Positions 26,415-34,300 of a DNA stretch of 64,000 bases are shown here, piece by piece (the first letter of the stretch is position 1; every line of letters begins with the position of its first letter). A program made the translations under genes and the position numbers. The stretch lies in NCBI GenBank assembly GCA_045543555.1, contig JAZQMQ010000020.1, positions 36,384 to 100,383 on the forward strand, in the 5' to 3' direction. The notes beneath the pieces were generated by a model. That model made no database searches, was not told where the DNA came from, and worked only from the letters and a program-made list of their open reading frames with translations. The DNA is from Colimorpha_A sp045543555. Lineage in GTDB: Bacteria > Bacillota > Clostridia > Oscillospirales > CAG-272.

Positions 26415-26444
26415 TAAAAAATGCCCTCCGCTTTCGCGGAGGGC
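26415..26444 (-). terminator. Terminator of hpf
   Basis: Stem GCCCTCCGC/GCGGAGGGC with a GAAA tetraloop on the minus strand, followed by ATTTTTT. Positioned 15 bases after the hpf stop. Confidence 0.93.
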
Positions 26445-26459
26445 TGAATTATTTATTCG

Positions 26460-26978
26460 TTATTTTTCGGGGTTAAGCAGACCATAGCCGCCGTTCTTTC
26501 TCTTATAAACGACTGCGGCGTTACCCGTTTCGGAATTTTCAAACATAAAGAATTCGTGACCGATGAGATTCATCTGAAGTATTGCTTCCTCGACCGACAT
26601 TGGCTTCATTACGAAGTTCTTTTCTCTGATCTCGAAAGCCTCCTCGTATTCCTCGGGCTGCTCCTCAATGGCTCTGAACGCACCCTCTCGCAGACGCTTT
26701 TCAAGGCGTGTCTTGTTTTTGCGTATCTGGCGCTCTATGGTATCCACGGCGGTATCGAGGGCGTTGTTGAAGGTCTCATCGCGCTCTTCCGAGCGGAAGA
26801 GCATCGTACCGCTTGTGACAGTGATCTCAAGACGTTCGCCGTTCTTTTCCTTCGTCATTGTGACGTGGGCAACGGCATCGTCTTTGAAGTACTTGTCGAG
26901 CTTCTCGAGCTTCTTTTCGACCAGCTCCTTGAAGCTGTCTCTTACGTTAAGCTTGCGTCCGATGATGTTGATCGTCAT
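26460..26978 (-). CDS. hpf: Ribosome hibernation promoting factor, long form
   Basis: Long HPF dimerises 70S ribosomes into inactive 100S particles under stress or stationary phase. The 172-residue protein has the N-terminal RaiA-type domain (about 1-100: INIIGRKLNVRDSFKELVEKKLEKL) and the C-terminal dimerisation domain (about 118-172: FVMKPMSVEEAILQMNLIGHEFFMF), joined by an acidic linker. The ATG at 26978 with AGGTGG upstream was chosen over an in-frame GTG at 26990. It has its own promoter and terminator. Confidence 0.96.
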   Translation of the reverse strand: MTINIIGRKLNVRDSFKELVEKKLEKLDKYFKDDAVAHVTMTKEKNGERLEITVTSGTMLFRSEERDETFNNALDTAVDTIERQIRKNKTRLEKRLREGAFRAIEEQPEEYEEAFEIREKNFVMKPMSVEEAILQMNLIGHEFFMFENSETGNAAVVYKRKNGGYGLLNPEK

Positions 26979-27031
26979 AAAACATACCACCTTTTGTATA
27001 GATTTTTGCGGATTTTTATCTCCGCAAGTAT

Positions 27032-27060
27032 ATTATACCACACTTTAGATGATTTGTCAC
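27032..27060 (-). promoter_or_regulatory. Promoter of hpf
   Basis: Minus strand GTGACA (27055-27060), 17 bases, TATAAT (27032-27037). Confidence 0.75.
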
Positions 27061-27111
27061 TATTTTTTTGTGAAATTTTATAAGTTTTTTGTGTATTCTT
27101 CCCCGTTTTGT

Positions 27112-27981
27112 TCAATTAGCATATCTGAACGCGGCGGGAACAGCAGTTATTTCCGCTTCTGTTCTGTCTTCTATCTCTCCGTCCGCACAAAGTCGTGATA
27201 CACCTGATATCTTCATACTCTTGCATCTGCGGTAAACAACGTATTTTTCAAATTTCTTATACGGAGCACCGGTTGTGGGATCGAGATGTGTTCCCTTTTT
27301 ATAGCTTCCGATGAGATTAATGAACGACAGACGCGGTATCTTTCTGATCAAAAGCACGTCAAGAAGACCGTCAGATGAGTTTGCAAGAGGTGCAGCTCTG
27401 AAGCCACCGCCGTAGTACTGACAGTTAGCGGCAAGAGCAAGGGTGAACTCCTCGTCGAAGCTCTCGACGTTTCCGTTTTCGTCGGTGAGCTCTATCGACC
27501 ACTTTTCTCCGATCTTATGGAAGAAGGTATCAACAACACCCGCTATGTATGCCGCACTTCCGGGGAATGCCTTTTTATAGGTTTCGGTCTTTACAACAAC
27601 GGTGCTGTCGAAGCCGAAATTGACTATATTTGCGGCATACTTATCGCCGTATTTTATAGCATCGACCTTATATATTCTGTCCTTTTCGGGAAAGCTCCTT
27701 ACAAAATCGTTTCCCGTTCCCGCGGGCACTACCGAAAGAAGCGCCTTATCGCCCACTCCGGACTTGATTATTCCGTTTACAGCCTCGCTGATCGTACCGT
27801 CACCGCCGTAAACGATGAAATGCGTCTCGGGATCCTTTAAGCACCTTTCGTATATTGCCCTCTCAGCGTCTCCTACGCAAGTCGTAATATAGCTTTCATC
27901 GTCCTTTGCTGCTCCTTTGGTAAGAAGCTCGGGAGAATGCTTGACCCCCGATGCGGGATTGAAAATATGCAGTCTTTTCAC
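27112..27981 (-). CDS. Diacylglycerol/lipid kinase family protein (DagK/YegS-like)
   Basis: A 289-residue lipid kinase of the diacylglycerol kinase catalytic superfamily. It has NPASG at the start (residues about 8-12), the nucleotide motif YGGDGTISEAVNG (about 58-70) and VPAGTGNDFVRSF (about 86-98). Such enzymes recycle diacylglycerol to phosphatidic acid, or phosphorylate related lipids, at the membrane face. GTG start with GGGG upstream. It is a single-gene unit with its own promoter, and the exact lipid is not determined by the sequence. Confidence 0.92.
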   Translation of the reverse strand: MKRLHIFNPASGVKHSPELLTKGAAKDDESYITTCVGDAERAIYERCLKDPETHFIVYGGDGTISEAVNGIIKSGVGDKALLSVVPAGTGNDFVRSFPEKDRIYKVDAIKYGDKYAANIVNFGFDSTVVVKTETYKKAFPGSAAYIAGVVDTFFHKIGEKWSIELTDENGNVESFDEEFTLALAANCQYYGGGFRAAPLANSSDGLLDVLLIRKIPRLSFINLIGSYKKGTHLDPTTGAPYKKFEKYVVYRRCKSMKISGVSRLCADGEIEDRTEAEITAVPAAFRYAN

Positions 27982-28013
27982 GTTTTTTCCCCTAACATAT
28001 AGATTGTAATTCC

Positions 28014-28041
28014 ATTATACTCTTTTTTCCCCATTTTTCAA
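28014..28041 (-). promoter_or_regulatory. Promoter of the lipid kinase gene
   Basis: Minus strand TTGAAA (28036-28041), 16 bases, TATAAT (28014-28019). Confidence 0.75.
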
Positions 28042-28104
28042 CCCTTTTAATGAGATTGTTCAAAAAAATGATAGTATCAGTCAATTCTTTTTAAAAAGTG
28101 TATA

Positions 28105-28133
28105 TTGACAATTTGCGACTTTTGTACTATAAT
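28105..28133 (+). promoter_or_regulatory. Promoter of guaB
   Basis: Perfect consensus TTGACA (28105-28110), 17 bases, TATAAT (28128-28133), 47 bases before the ATG. No purine riboswitch was recognised in the short leader. Confidence 0.92.
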
Positions 28134-28180
28134 CGTTAGTTAATAGAAGCTGTTAGTTTCACTCAAAGAAAGGATATGCT

Positions 28181-29650
28181 ATGGTAAACACCGATATTAC
28201 TGCAAAGTTCCGCCCCGAAGGACTTACCTTCGACGACGTACTGCTCATTCCCTCAAGGAGCGACGTTCTTCCCAAGGACATTGATCTGTCCACCCAGCTC
28301 ACAAAGAAGATCCGACTCAATATTCCCCTCCTCTCCGCTGCTATGGACACGGTTACCGAGGCAGGCCTCGCTATCGCCATCGCTCGTGAAGGCGGCGCGG
28401 GTGTTATTCATAAGAATATGTCTGTCGAAGAGCAGGCAGACCAGGTTCTTCGCGTAAAGAGAAGTGAAAACGGTGTAATCACCAATCCTTTCTTCCTTTC
28501 CCCCGACAACTACGTTTTCGAGGCAGAGGCTCTTATGTCCAAGTATAAGATCTCCGGTGTGCCGATTTGCGTAGACGGTAAGCTTGTTGGTATCATCACC
28601 AACCGTGATATGCGCTTCCTAACCGACTACTCCATGAAGATCGACGAGGTTATGACCAAGGAAAACCTCATCACAGCTCCCGTTGGCACCACTCTTGCCG
28701 ACGCTCAGAAGATCCTCAGCCGCAGCAAGGTAGAGAAGCTTCCTCTCGTTGATAAGGACAACCGTCTCTGCGGTCTTATCACCATCAAGGACATTCAGAA
28801 GGCAACCCGTTACCCCAACTCCGCAAAGGACGACAAGGGCCGTCTTATCTGCGGTGCTGCTATCGGCGTAACCGCAAACATCGTTGAAAGAGCCGGCGCA
28901 CTTCTTGAGGCAGGTGCAGACTTCCTTTCCCTCGACTCCGCTCACGGTCACTCAAGAAATATTATAAAGGCTGTTAAGGACATTAAGGCTGCATATCCCG
29001 ATTGTCAGCTTATCGCAGGTAATATTGCAACCGCCGAAGCAGCAGAAGATCTTATAAAGGCCGGAGCAGATGCTCTTAAGGTCGGTATAGGCCCCGGATC
29101 CATCTGTACAACACGTATAGTTGCAGGTATCGGCGTTCCCCAGATCACAGCGGTTTACGACGTTGCTTGTGTTGCTTCCAAGTACGGAATCCCCGTTATC
29201 GCAGACGGCGGTATCAAGTACTCCGGTGACCTTCCCAAGGCAATCGCGGCAGGAGCAGACGTTGTAATGATAGGATCGCTTCTTGCAGGATGTGAGGAGT
29301 CTCCCGGAGAAACCGAAATATATCAGGGCAGACAGTTCAAGGTATATCGCGGCATGGGATCCATCGCGGCTATGGAGAACGGCTCCAAGGACCGTTACTT
29401 CCAGGAAGGCAATAGAAAGCTCGTTCCCGAGGGCGTTGAAGGACGCGTTCCCTTCAAGGGACCTCTCGCAGATACCGTGTTCCAGCTTATTGGCGGACTT
29501 CGCGCAGGTATGGGCTACTGCGGAACTCCCACAGTTAAGGACCTCCAGATGAACGGTCGCTTCATCCGCATCACCGGCGCAGGTCTTAAGGAGTCCCACC
29601 CCCACGATATCAATATCACAAAGGAAGCTCCTAACTATTCCACTCACTGA
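28181..29650 (+). CDS. guaB: Inosine-5'-monophosphate dehydrogenase
   Basis: GuaB oxidises IMP to XMP with NAD, the committed step of guanine nucleotide synthesis. The 489-residue protein has a TIM barrel interrupted by two CBS domains (about 95-210), the catalytic-Cys loop GPGSICTTR (Cys about 307), the IMP-phosphate sites ADGGI and GSLLAG, and the mobile flap around YRGMGS...EGVEGRVP with its Arg. Codon use is highly biased, as expected for a highly expressed gene. It is monocistronic, between a consensus promoter and a terminator. Confidence 0.99.
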   Translation: MVNTDITAKFRPEGLTFDDVLLIPSRSDVLPKDIDLSTQLTKKIRLNIPLLSAAMDTVTEAGLAIAIAREGGAGVIHKNMSVEEQADQVLRVKRSENGVITNPFFLSPDNYVFEAEALMSKYKISGVPICVDGKLVGIITNRDMRFLTDYSMKIDEVMTKENLITAPVGTTLADAQKILSRSKVEKLPLVDKDNRLCGLITIKDIQKATRYPNSAKDDKGRLICGAAIGVTANIVERAGALLEAGADFLSLDSAHGHSRNIIKAVKDIKAAYPDCQLIAGNIATAEAAEDLIKAGADALKVGIGPGSICTTRIVAGIGVPQITAVYDVACVASKYGIPVIADGGIKYSGDLPKAIAAGADVVMIGSLLAGCEESPGETEIYQGRQFKVYRGMGSIAAMENGSKDRYFQEGNRKLVPEGVEGRVPFKGPLADTVFQLIGGLRAGMGYCGTPTVKDLQMNGRFIRITGAGLKESHPHDINITKEAPNYSTH

Positions 29651-29662
29651 TAATCAAACATC

Positions 29663-29691
29663 ACCCTCCCTATTTTTGGGGAGGGTTTCTT
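29663..29691 (+). terminator. Terminator of guaB
   Basis: Stem ACCCTCCC/GGGAGGGT followed by TTCTTATTT. Confidence 0.85.
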
Positions 29692-29737
29692 ATTTAATAT
29701 TCCAATATATTGCAAGTACAATATAAAACTTTTACGG

Positions 29738-29766
29738 TTGACAATATATAATTAGTATGATATAAT
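29738..29766 (+). promoter_or_regulatory. Promoter of the TerB/ATPase pair
   Basis: TTGACA (29738-29743), 17 bases, TATAAT (29761-29766), 35 bases before the ATG, which follows AAAGGAGGAG. Confidence 0.88.
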
Positions 29767-29801
29767 TATCAGATACCAAGGGTTGAAAGGAGGAGTGGAA
29801 A

Positions 29802-31667
29802 ATGTCAGAAAAAAAGCCGAACACGTTTGACAGAAACGACGATTTCTGGGACATAGACAATATGCTTCCGAAAAAGCGCGTGGGAGCTGTGTTTTCTACA
29901 GACACCGATGCCTCCGAGGTAACCGTTGAGGGAATTTTTGATGAAAAGCAGGGACAAGCCATTCCAAAGATGTCCCCCGAGGTATCCGAACGTCTTAAGG
30001 TTGCTCGCGCGGCACTAAAATTAGCCGAAGGATTTAATTCCGACGTTCTCGACGAGTTAAGTGATGCCCACGATGCGCTCGAAACCGTAGAAAAGGTAAA
30101 CCCCGAGCTGTCCGATCGTTTAAAGATCGCTCGCGATGCGCTCAAAAAGGCTGAAGAAAAGCACCTTCGCTACACTTCCAGTGCGTTCGGCGACAGAAAA
30201 AACAGCACCCTCTCCGTTTCAGAGGAGATAAAGCCCTCAGATGATCCTATCTTAACCTACGCACCTGCCTCAAATCCTCTCATTAAGGAAGTAACTATAA
30301 GGCTCTGGCCCGCAAAATACTCGTTTTACGAACAGTTCCGCCACGATGCAGAGCGATTGTTTAAACACGAAGGACATCCCTGCACCAATACACCCTTCTT
30401 TTCATTCACTCCGCAATATTCACAGTTATCCCCCGAGCAGCTGGATTTTTATCTGTATTTCAGACAGTGCATTCGTGATAATGCCCCAATAAAAGCAGAC
30501 TATTCTTACATTTTGCTTTTGATCTATGAGATCATAAATCTACCTGATATTTTACCGCCCGAAGAAGCTCTGCCGCTTCTTTGCCGTATATGGAAAACCT
30601 ATCGGAAAGCGCATCCCAAGTTGGATAGACACCTGAGTGAATGGATCTGCGATTACTGTCTCATTCACCGTTTGGAATCCGATATGCTAAAGGATATTCC
30701 TGTTTCGGAGGCTGTCAGAGGATGCTCGCTTAAGGAATTTTACGTTGGACTTGATTCCGATTCAGCATCGCCCTTTGCCGCCGCGCTTTTTGCGCACGCA
30801 TCGGTCTACGATTACAGAAACAGCAAATTTATAAACAACGAAAACAGAAAATTATTCGATACACACATCAAGGGCGCATTTATTTATGCCTTCACCAAGG
30901 CAGAAAAAGAGCATCAAACCATATTTGCACCAATCGGTCAAAAATCCATGATACCGCTCAAAATGGTACGCGATGCATATAACGGTGCGCTTTGTGCTTA
31001 TAATGTAAAGAGAAGGATAGAGGTATCATACCTGTCCTGCTCCCGATCCGCCGAGCTTCGCTTTGCCGTTACCGACACAATAAAGTTTGCGGAAAACCAA
31101 GTACGAGCAATGCTCGGTATCAGAAGCCGATTCCACACACCAAACCTCGCTCACCCTCTGCGAAATGCTGTTGAAGAATATTTCCTTCCTTTCAAGAAGA
31201 TTCAAAAAAAGAACACAGCAGAAAAAGAGGTTCCCGAATATGACGCGCTTTACGAACCGGTAAAAACCGAGCTTTCACTCGACTACGCAATGGATATTGA
31301 AAGAACGTCGTGGGCAACCACGGAGCTTCTTACAGACGGTCTTGATGAATATACCGAAGCTGCGAAAACAGATGAAGGTATAAATTCCGAAGAAGCAACA
31401 ACGGATGAACCCTTGCAGGCTCAAAGCAAAGCATCAAACGAGGATGAAAGCTGGGTCCGTGAAGCTCTTTGTCTTGCTTTGGAAAATAACAACGCCGGTT
31501 TTGAAGCTCTGTCACACAGCCTCGGTATGCTTCCCGATGCGCTGTGCGAGGCAGTCAACGACCGTCTGTATGATACGGTTGGCGACATTGTAATTGAAAA
31601 CGTTGAAGGCAAATACCAAGTTATAGTTGATTATCTTGAGGAGATAAACGAATGGATGAAAAAGTAA
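29802..31667 (+). CDS. TerB-N/TerB-C domain protein, Shango SngA-like
   Basis: A 621-residue protein. Residues about 45-125 are charged and contain two repeats of a short helical unit (MSPEVSERLKVARAALK and NPELSDRLKIARDALKKAE). About 190-420 look like the TerB-N domain: PFFSFTPQYSQLSPEQLDFY, then the helix run YILLLIYEIINLPD. The acidic C-terminal third would hold TerB-C. TerB domains are tied to stress and phage-defence modules (family knowledge). It overlaps the following ATPase gene by 16 bases. In Shango, a TerB protein, a P-loop ATPase and a helicase act together; only the first two are present here. Confidence 0.8.
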   Translation: MSEKKPNTFDRNDDFWDIDNMLPKKRVGAVFSTDTDASEVTVEGIFDEKQGQAIPKMSPEVSERLKVARAALKLAEGFNSDVLDELSDAHDALETVEKVNPELSDRLKIARDALKKAEEKHLRYTSSAFGDRKNSTLSVSEEIKPSDDPILTYAPASNPLIKEVTIRLWPAKYSFYEQFRHDAERLFKHEGHPCTNTPFFSFTPQYSQLSPEQLDFYLYFRQCIRDNAPIKADYSYILLLIYEIINLPDILPPEEALPLLCRIWKTYRKAHPKLDRHLSEWICDYCLIHRLESDMLKDIPVSEAVRGCSLKEFYVGLDSDSASPFAAALFAHASVYDYRNSKFINNENRKLFDTHIKGAFIYAFTKAEKEHQTIFAPIGQKSMIPLKMVRDAYNGALCAYNVKRRIEVSYLSCSRSAELRFAVTDTIKFAENQVRAMLGIRSRFHTPNLAHPLRNAVEEYFLPFKKIQKKNTAEKEVPEYDALYEPVKTELSLDYAMDIERTSWATTELLTDGLDEYTEAAKTDEGINSEEATTDEPLQAQSKASNEDESWVREALCLALENNNAGFEALSHSLGMLPDALCEAVNDRLYDTVGDIVIENVEGKYQVIVDYLEEINEWMKK

Positions 31668-32989
31668 CTGTACCTAAAAGAATACTTTCATCGCTGATCA
31701 GATCAATTTCTGCAGGAGTAGTTCCGCGCTTGGGCGCTCCGTATATTGCAATAGGAAGAGACGATGAAATTGCAGCTCTTCTTTCCGATCTCAATTCCGT
31801 AAGTGAAGGCGGCTCCGCAATGCGCTTCCTTATAGGTAAATACGGAAGCGGTAAGAGCTTCCTCATGCAGTTAATGCGAGGATACGCGCTTGAAAGAGGC
31901 TTTCTCTGTGCCGATTGCGACCTTTCGCCCGAAAGAAGAATATGCGGCGGTAAGGGTAGCGGTCTGTCCACATACCGCGAGCTTATGAGAAATCTTGCAT
32001 CAAAAATGTCACCGGAGGGTGGAGCATTAAATCAAGTAATTTCAAAATGGCTTTCATCCCTTCAAAGCGAGGTTGTTGCTGAGGGCATTTTCCCCGATGA
32101 TCCAAAATTTTCCTCCGAGGTATCCAAAAAGGTATTCTCACTTACCCGTCAGCTCGAAAATAACGTGGGCGGATTTGATTTTGCGCTTGTAATAATCATA
32201 TATTATAAGGCAACCATAAGCGGTGATGAAGATAAAAAAAGCTCTGCTCTGCGTTGGCTTCGCGGCGAATACACAACAAAAACAGAGGCGAGAGCAGATC
32301 TCGGCGTGGGCTCCATCATCGACGATGACAGCTGGTACGATCATATCAAGCTTTGGGCAGAATTTTCAAGAATGATAGGCTATGGCGGTCTTGTTGTATT
32401 CATCGATGAGTGTGTCAACCTATACAAAATAACCAACCGCGTTTCAAGAGAAAATAATTACGAAAAGATCCTTTCAATGTTTAACGATACCCTTCAGGGC
32501 AAGGCTGTAGGTCTTGATCTCATTCTAGGCGGAACTCCACAATTCTTAGAGGATACCAGACGCGGTCTATACAGCTACGAGGCACTTCGCTCACGTTTAA
32601 CGGACAGCAGATTCGGTAATGAGGGCTATCGTGATCTTATGGGGCCCGTAATAAGACTCCGCCGTCTTTCGGACAATGAGCTTTATGCCCTTATTACAAG
32701 GCTTACACGTCTTCACGCTCAGCATTTTTCATGGGAACCGAGAATCACATCCGATGAAATGGCTGACTTCCTCAAATCCTCTCTATCCCGCGCGGGTGCG
32801 GATACGCTTATAACTCCGCGTGAGATAATCAGAGACTATATGTCAATGCTGAATATTCTGTACCAGAACCCCGAAACCAAGGTTAATGACATAATCGGCA
32901 AGCTTCAAGCAAGTGAACCCGAAAAGGAAACCGTAGAGGCTGTGAACACGGTAAAATCCTCCTTTACGCTCGAGGATATCGACATCTGA
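31652..32989 (+). CDS. P-loop ATPase, DUF2791 / Shango SngB-like
   Basis: A 445-residue ATPase. Walker A is IGKYGSGKSF (62-70), and a Walker B-like VVFIDECVNLY lies near 248-258. The surrounding sequence (PYIAIGRDDEI, then a CADCDLSPERR stretch, RSRLTDSRF, LITPREIIRDYM) fits the DUF2791, BREX BrxC-related, ATP-binding family as I know it. The ATG lies within the TerB gene's last codons, with GAGGAG upstream, so synthesis is coupled. The stop abuts the stop of a convergent gene with no space, so a third gene (helicase) is absent on this side. Confidence 0.82.
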   Translation: MDEKVTVPKRILSSLIRSISAGVVPRLGAPYIAIGRDDEIAALLSDLNSVSEGGSAMRFLIGKYGSGKSFLMQLMRGYALERGFLCADCDLSPERRICGGKGSGLSTYRELMRNLASKMSPEGGALNQVISKWLSSLQSEVVAEGIFPDDPKFSSEVSKKVFSLTRQLENNVGGFDFALVIIIYYKATISGDEDKKSSALRWLRGEYTTKTEARADLGVGSIIDDDSWYDHIKLWAEFSRMIGYGGLVVFIDECVNLYKITNRVSRENNYEKILSMFNDTLQGKAVGLDLILGGTPQFLEDTRRGLYSYEALRSRLTDSRFGNEGYRDLMGPVIRLRRLSDNELYALITRLTRLHAQHFSWEPRITSDEMADFLKSSLSRAGADTLITPREIIRDYMSMLNILYQNPETKVNDIIGKLQASEPEKETVEAVNTVKSSFTLEDIDI

Positions 32990-33391
32990 TCAGCCCGCAA
33001 GCATAATTAAGCCTCCGATAGCGGAAATTACTCCGAAGATAATTTTAAGAGCTTTATTCGGCATTTTATCGAGCATAAACGCACCGAAAACGCCGCCCAA
33101 AAACGCAGGAATTATCAGCGGAACCGAAGTAAGAACGGGAAGAGTCCCGCGTTTGAGATACGTGAGCGCGGACACGATAGAAAACAGCGCCGTCATTACT
33201 GCGGTACGGGCAAAAATATCCTTCACATCATCATTTTTCATCATAAGCTCAGCAGATATTATCAGAACAATACCTCCACCCGCCCCAAAAAATCCGCTGA
33301 CAAACCCCGAAATCATGCCTATGAGTATAAGCTTCATGGGTGATAACGTGTTTTTATTCGGCTTTAAAACACAAAATGACTTTTTTGCCAC
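32990..33391 (-). CDS. TauE/SafE-like half-size membrane permease
   Basis: A 133-residue membrane protein with about four hydrophobic helices. The conserved start GMISGFVSGFFGAGGGIVLI is the sulfite exporter TauE/SafE motif (Gly-rich loop). The usual family member is about 250 residues with two such repeats, so this is a half-size form that would dimerise, a common type in Firmicutes. GTG start with AAGGAG upstream. Its stop abuts the stop of the convergent ATPase gene. The transported anion is unknown. Confidence 0.85.
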   Translation of the reverse strand: MAKKSFCVLKPNKNTLSPMKLILIGMISGFVSGFFGAGGGIVLIISAELMMKNDDVKDIFARTAVMTALFSIVSALTYLKRGTLPVLTSVPLIIPAFLGGVFGAFMLDKMPNKALKIIFGVISAIGGLIMLAG

Positions 33392-33410
33392 AGTTTATCT
33401 CCTTTTATCG

Positions 33411-33439
33411 TTGAAAATTTTTATAATATATGCTATTCT
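33411..33439 (+). promoter_or_regulatory. Promoter of uppP
   Basis: TTGAAA (33411-33416), 17 bases, TATTCT (33434-33439). Confidence 0.65.
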
Positions 33440-33456
33440 ATATGTAGGTGACTAAT

Positions 33457-34284
33457 ATGAACATATTATCTGCAGCATTATACGGTCTGATACAGGGACT
33501 TGCAGAATTTCTCCCGATATCAAGCTCTGGACATCTCGCAATAGCACACAGCATATTCGGCGGTGCCAACATCGAGACCGACTATTTCACATTCGACATA
33601 CTTCTCCACCTCGCAACACTGATCGCGGTATTTATCGTATATGCTAAGGATATATTTCCGCTCATTCCCGCATTTTTCAGAATTATGGGAAAGGTCTTTA
33701 AGGGTAATTTCAAGATCAAGGATTGGGATGAAAGCGAAAGGCTTGTGCTGTTCGTCATAATCGCAACGTTGCCCCTTATTGCTGCGGTATTTTTAAATGA
33801 TAAGATCGAGGTTTTATCCTCATATCCTAAAATCATCGGCGGAGTACTGATATTAAACGGTATTATCCTGTTCTTATCGGATCTAATTCCTAAAAGTGAC
33901 AAGGATCTTAGTACCATGACTCCCAAAAACGCACTTACAGTCGGCATTTGTCAGCTATGCGCCATAGTTCCCGGACTTTCCCGCTCGGGATCCACCATTA
34001 CCGGAGGAAGACTCTGCGGCTTTTCAAGAGAATTCGCGGTTAAATTCTCGTTTATTCTGTCTATACCCGCAATAATCGGAGCAAATATATTCAATATTAC
34101 CGACGTTATAAAAGACCCCGTTCCAAAGGCTCATATTCCCACTTACGCAGTAGGAATGCTGGTTGCGGCTGTGACGGGAATAATCGCAATGAAGCTTTTA
34201 AGCTACATCTCAAAAAAATCCAACTTCAAAATATTCTCGATATACTGCGTTGCAGTAGGAATCCTTACAATAATTTTCGGATAA
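33457..34284 (+). CDS. uppP: Undecaprenyl-diphosphatase UppP (BacA)
   Basis: UppP dephosphorylates undecaprenyl diphosphate to recycle the peptidoglycan carrier lipid at the membrane. The polytopic protein (275 residues) carries both family motifs: GLAEFLPISSSGHLAI (about 13-28) and PGLSRSGSTI (about 172-181). Start ATG 33457 lies after TAGGTGA; a GTG nine bases upstream is less likely. It precedes ftsK by 16 bases, suggesting cotranscription. Overexpression of this family gives bacitracin resistance in other bacteria. Confidence 0.96.
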   Translation: MNILSAALYGLIQGLAEFLPISSSGHLAIAHSIFGGANIETDYFTFDILLHLATLIAVFIVYAKDIFPLIPAFFRIMGKVFKGNFKIKDWDESERLVLFVIIATLPLIAAVFLNDKIEVLSSYPKIIGGVLILNGIILFLSDLIPKSDKDLSTMTPKNALTVGICQLCAIVPGLSRSGSTITGGRLCGFSREFAVKFSFILSIPAIIGANIFNITDVIKDPVPKAHIPTYAVGMLVAAVTGIIAMKLLSYISKKSNFKIFSIYCVAVGILTIIFG

Positions 34285-34300
34285 GAAAGGACGTGAAAAT

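Noticed and set aside
28952..29647. Minus-strand frame of 231 codons opposite guaB
   Set aside because: An antisense artefact of strongly biased guaB codons.
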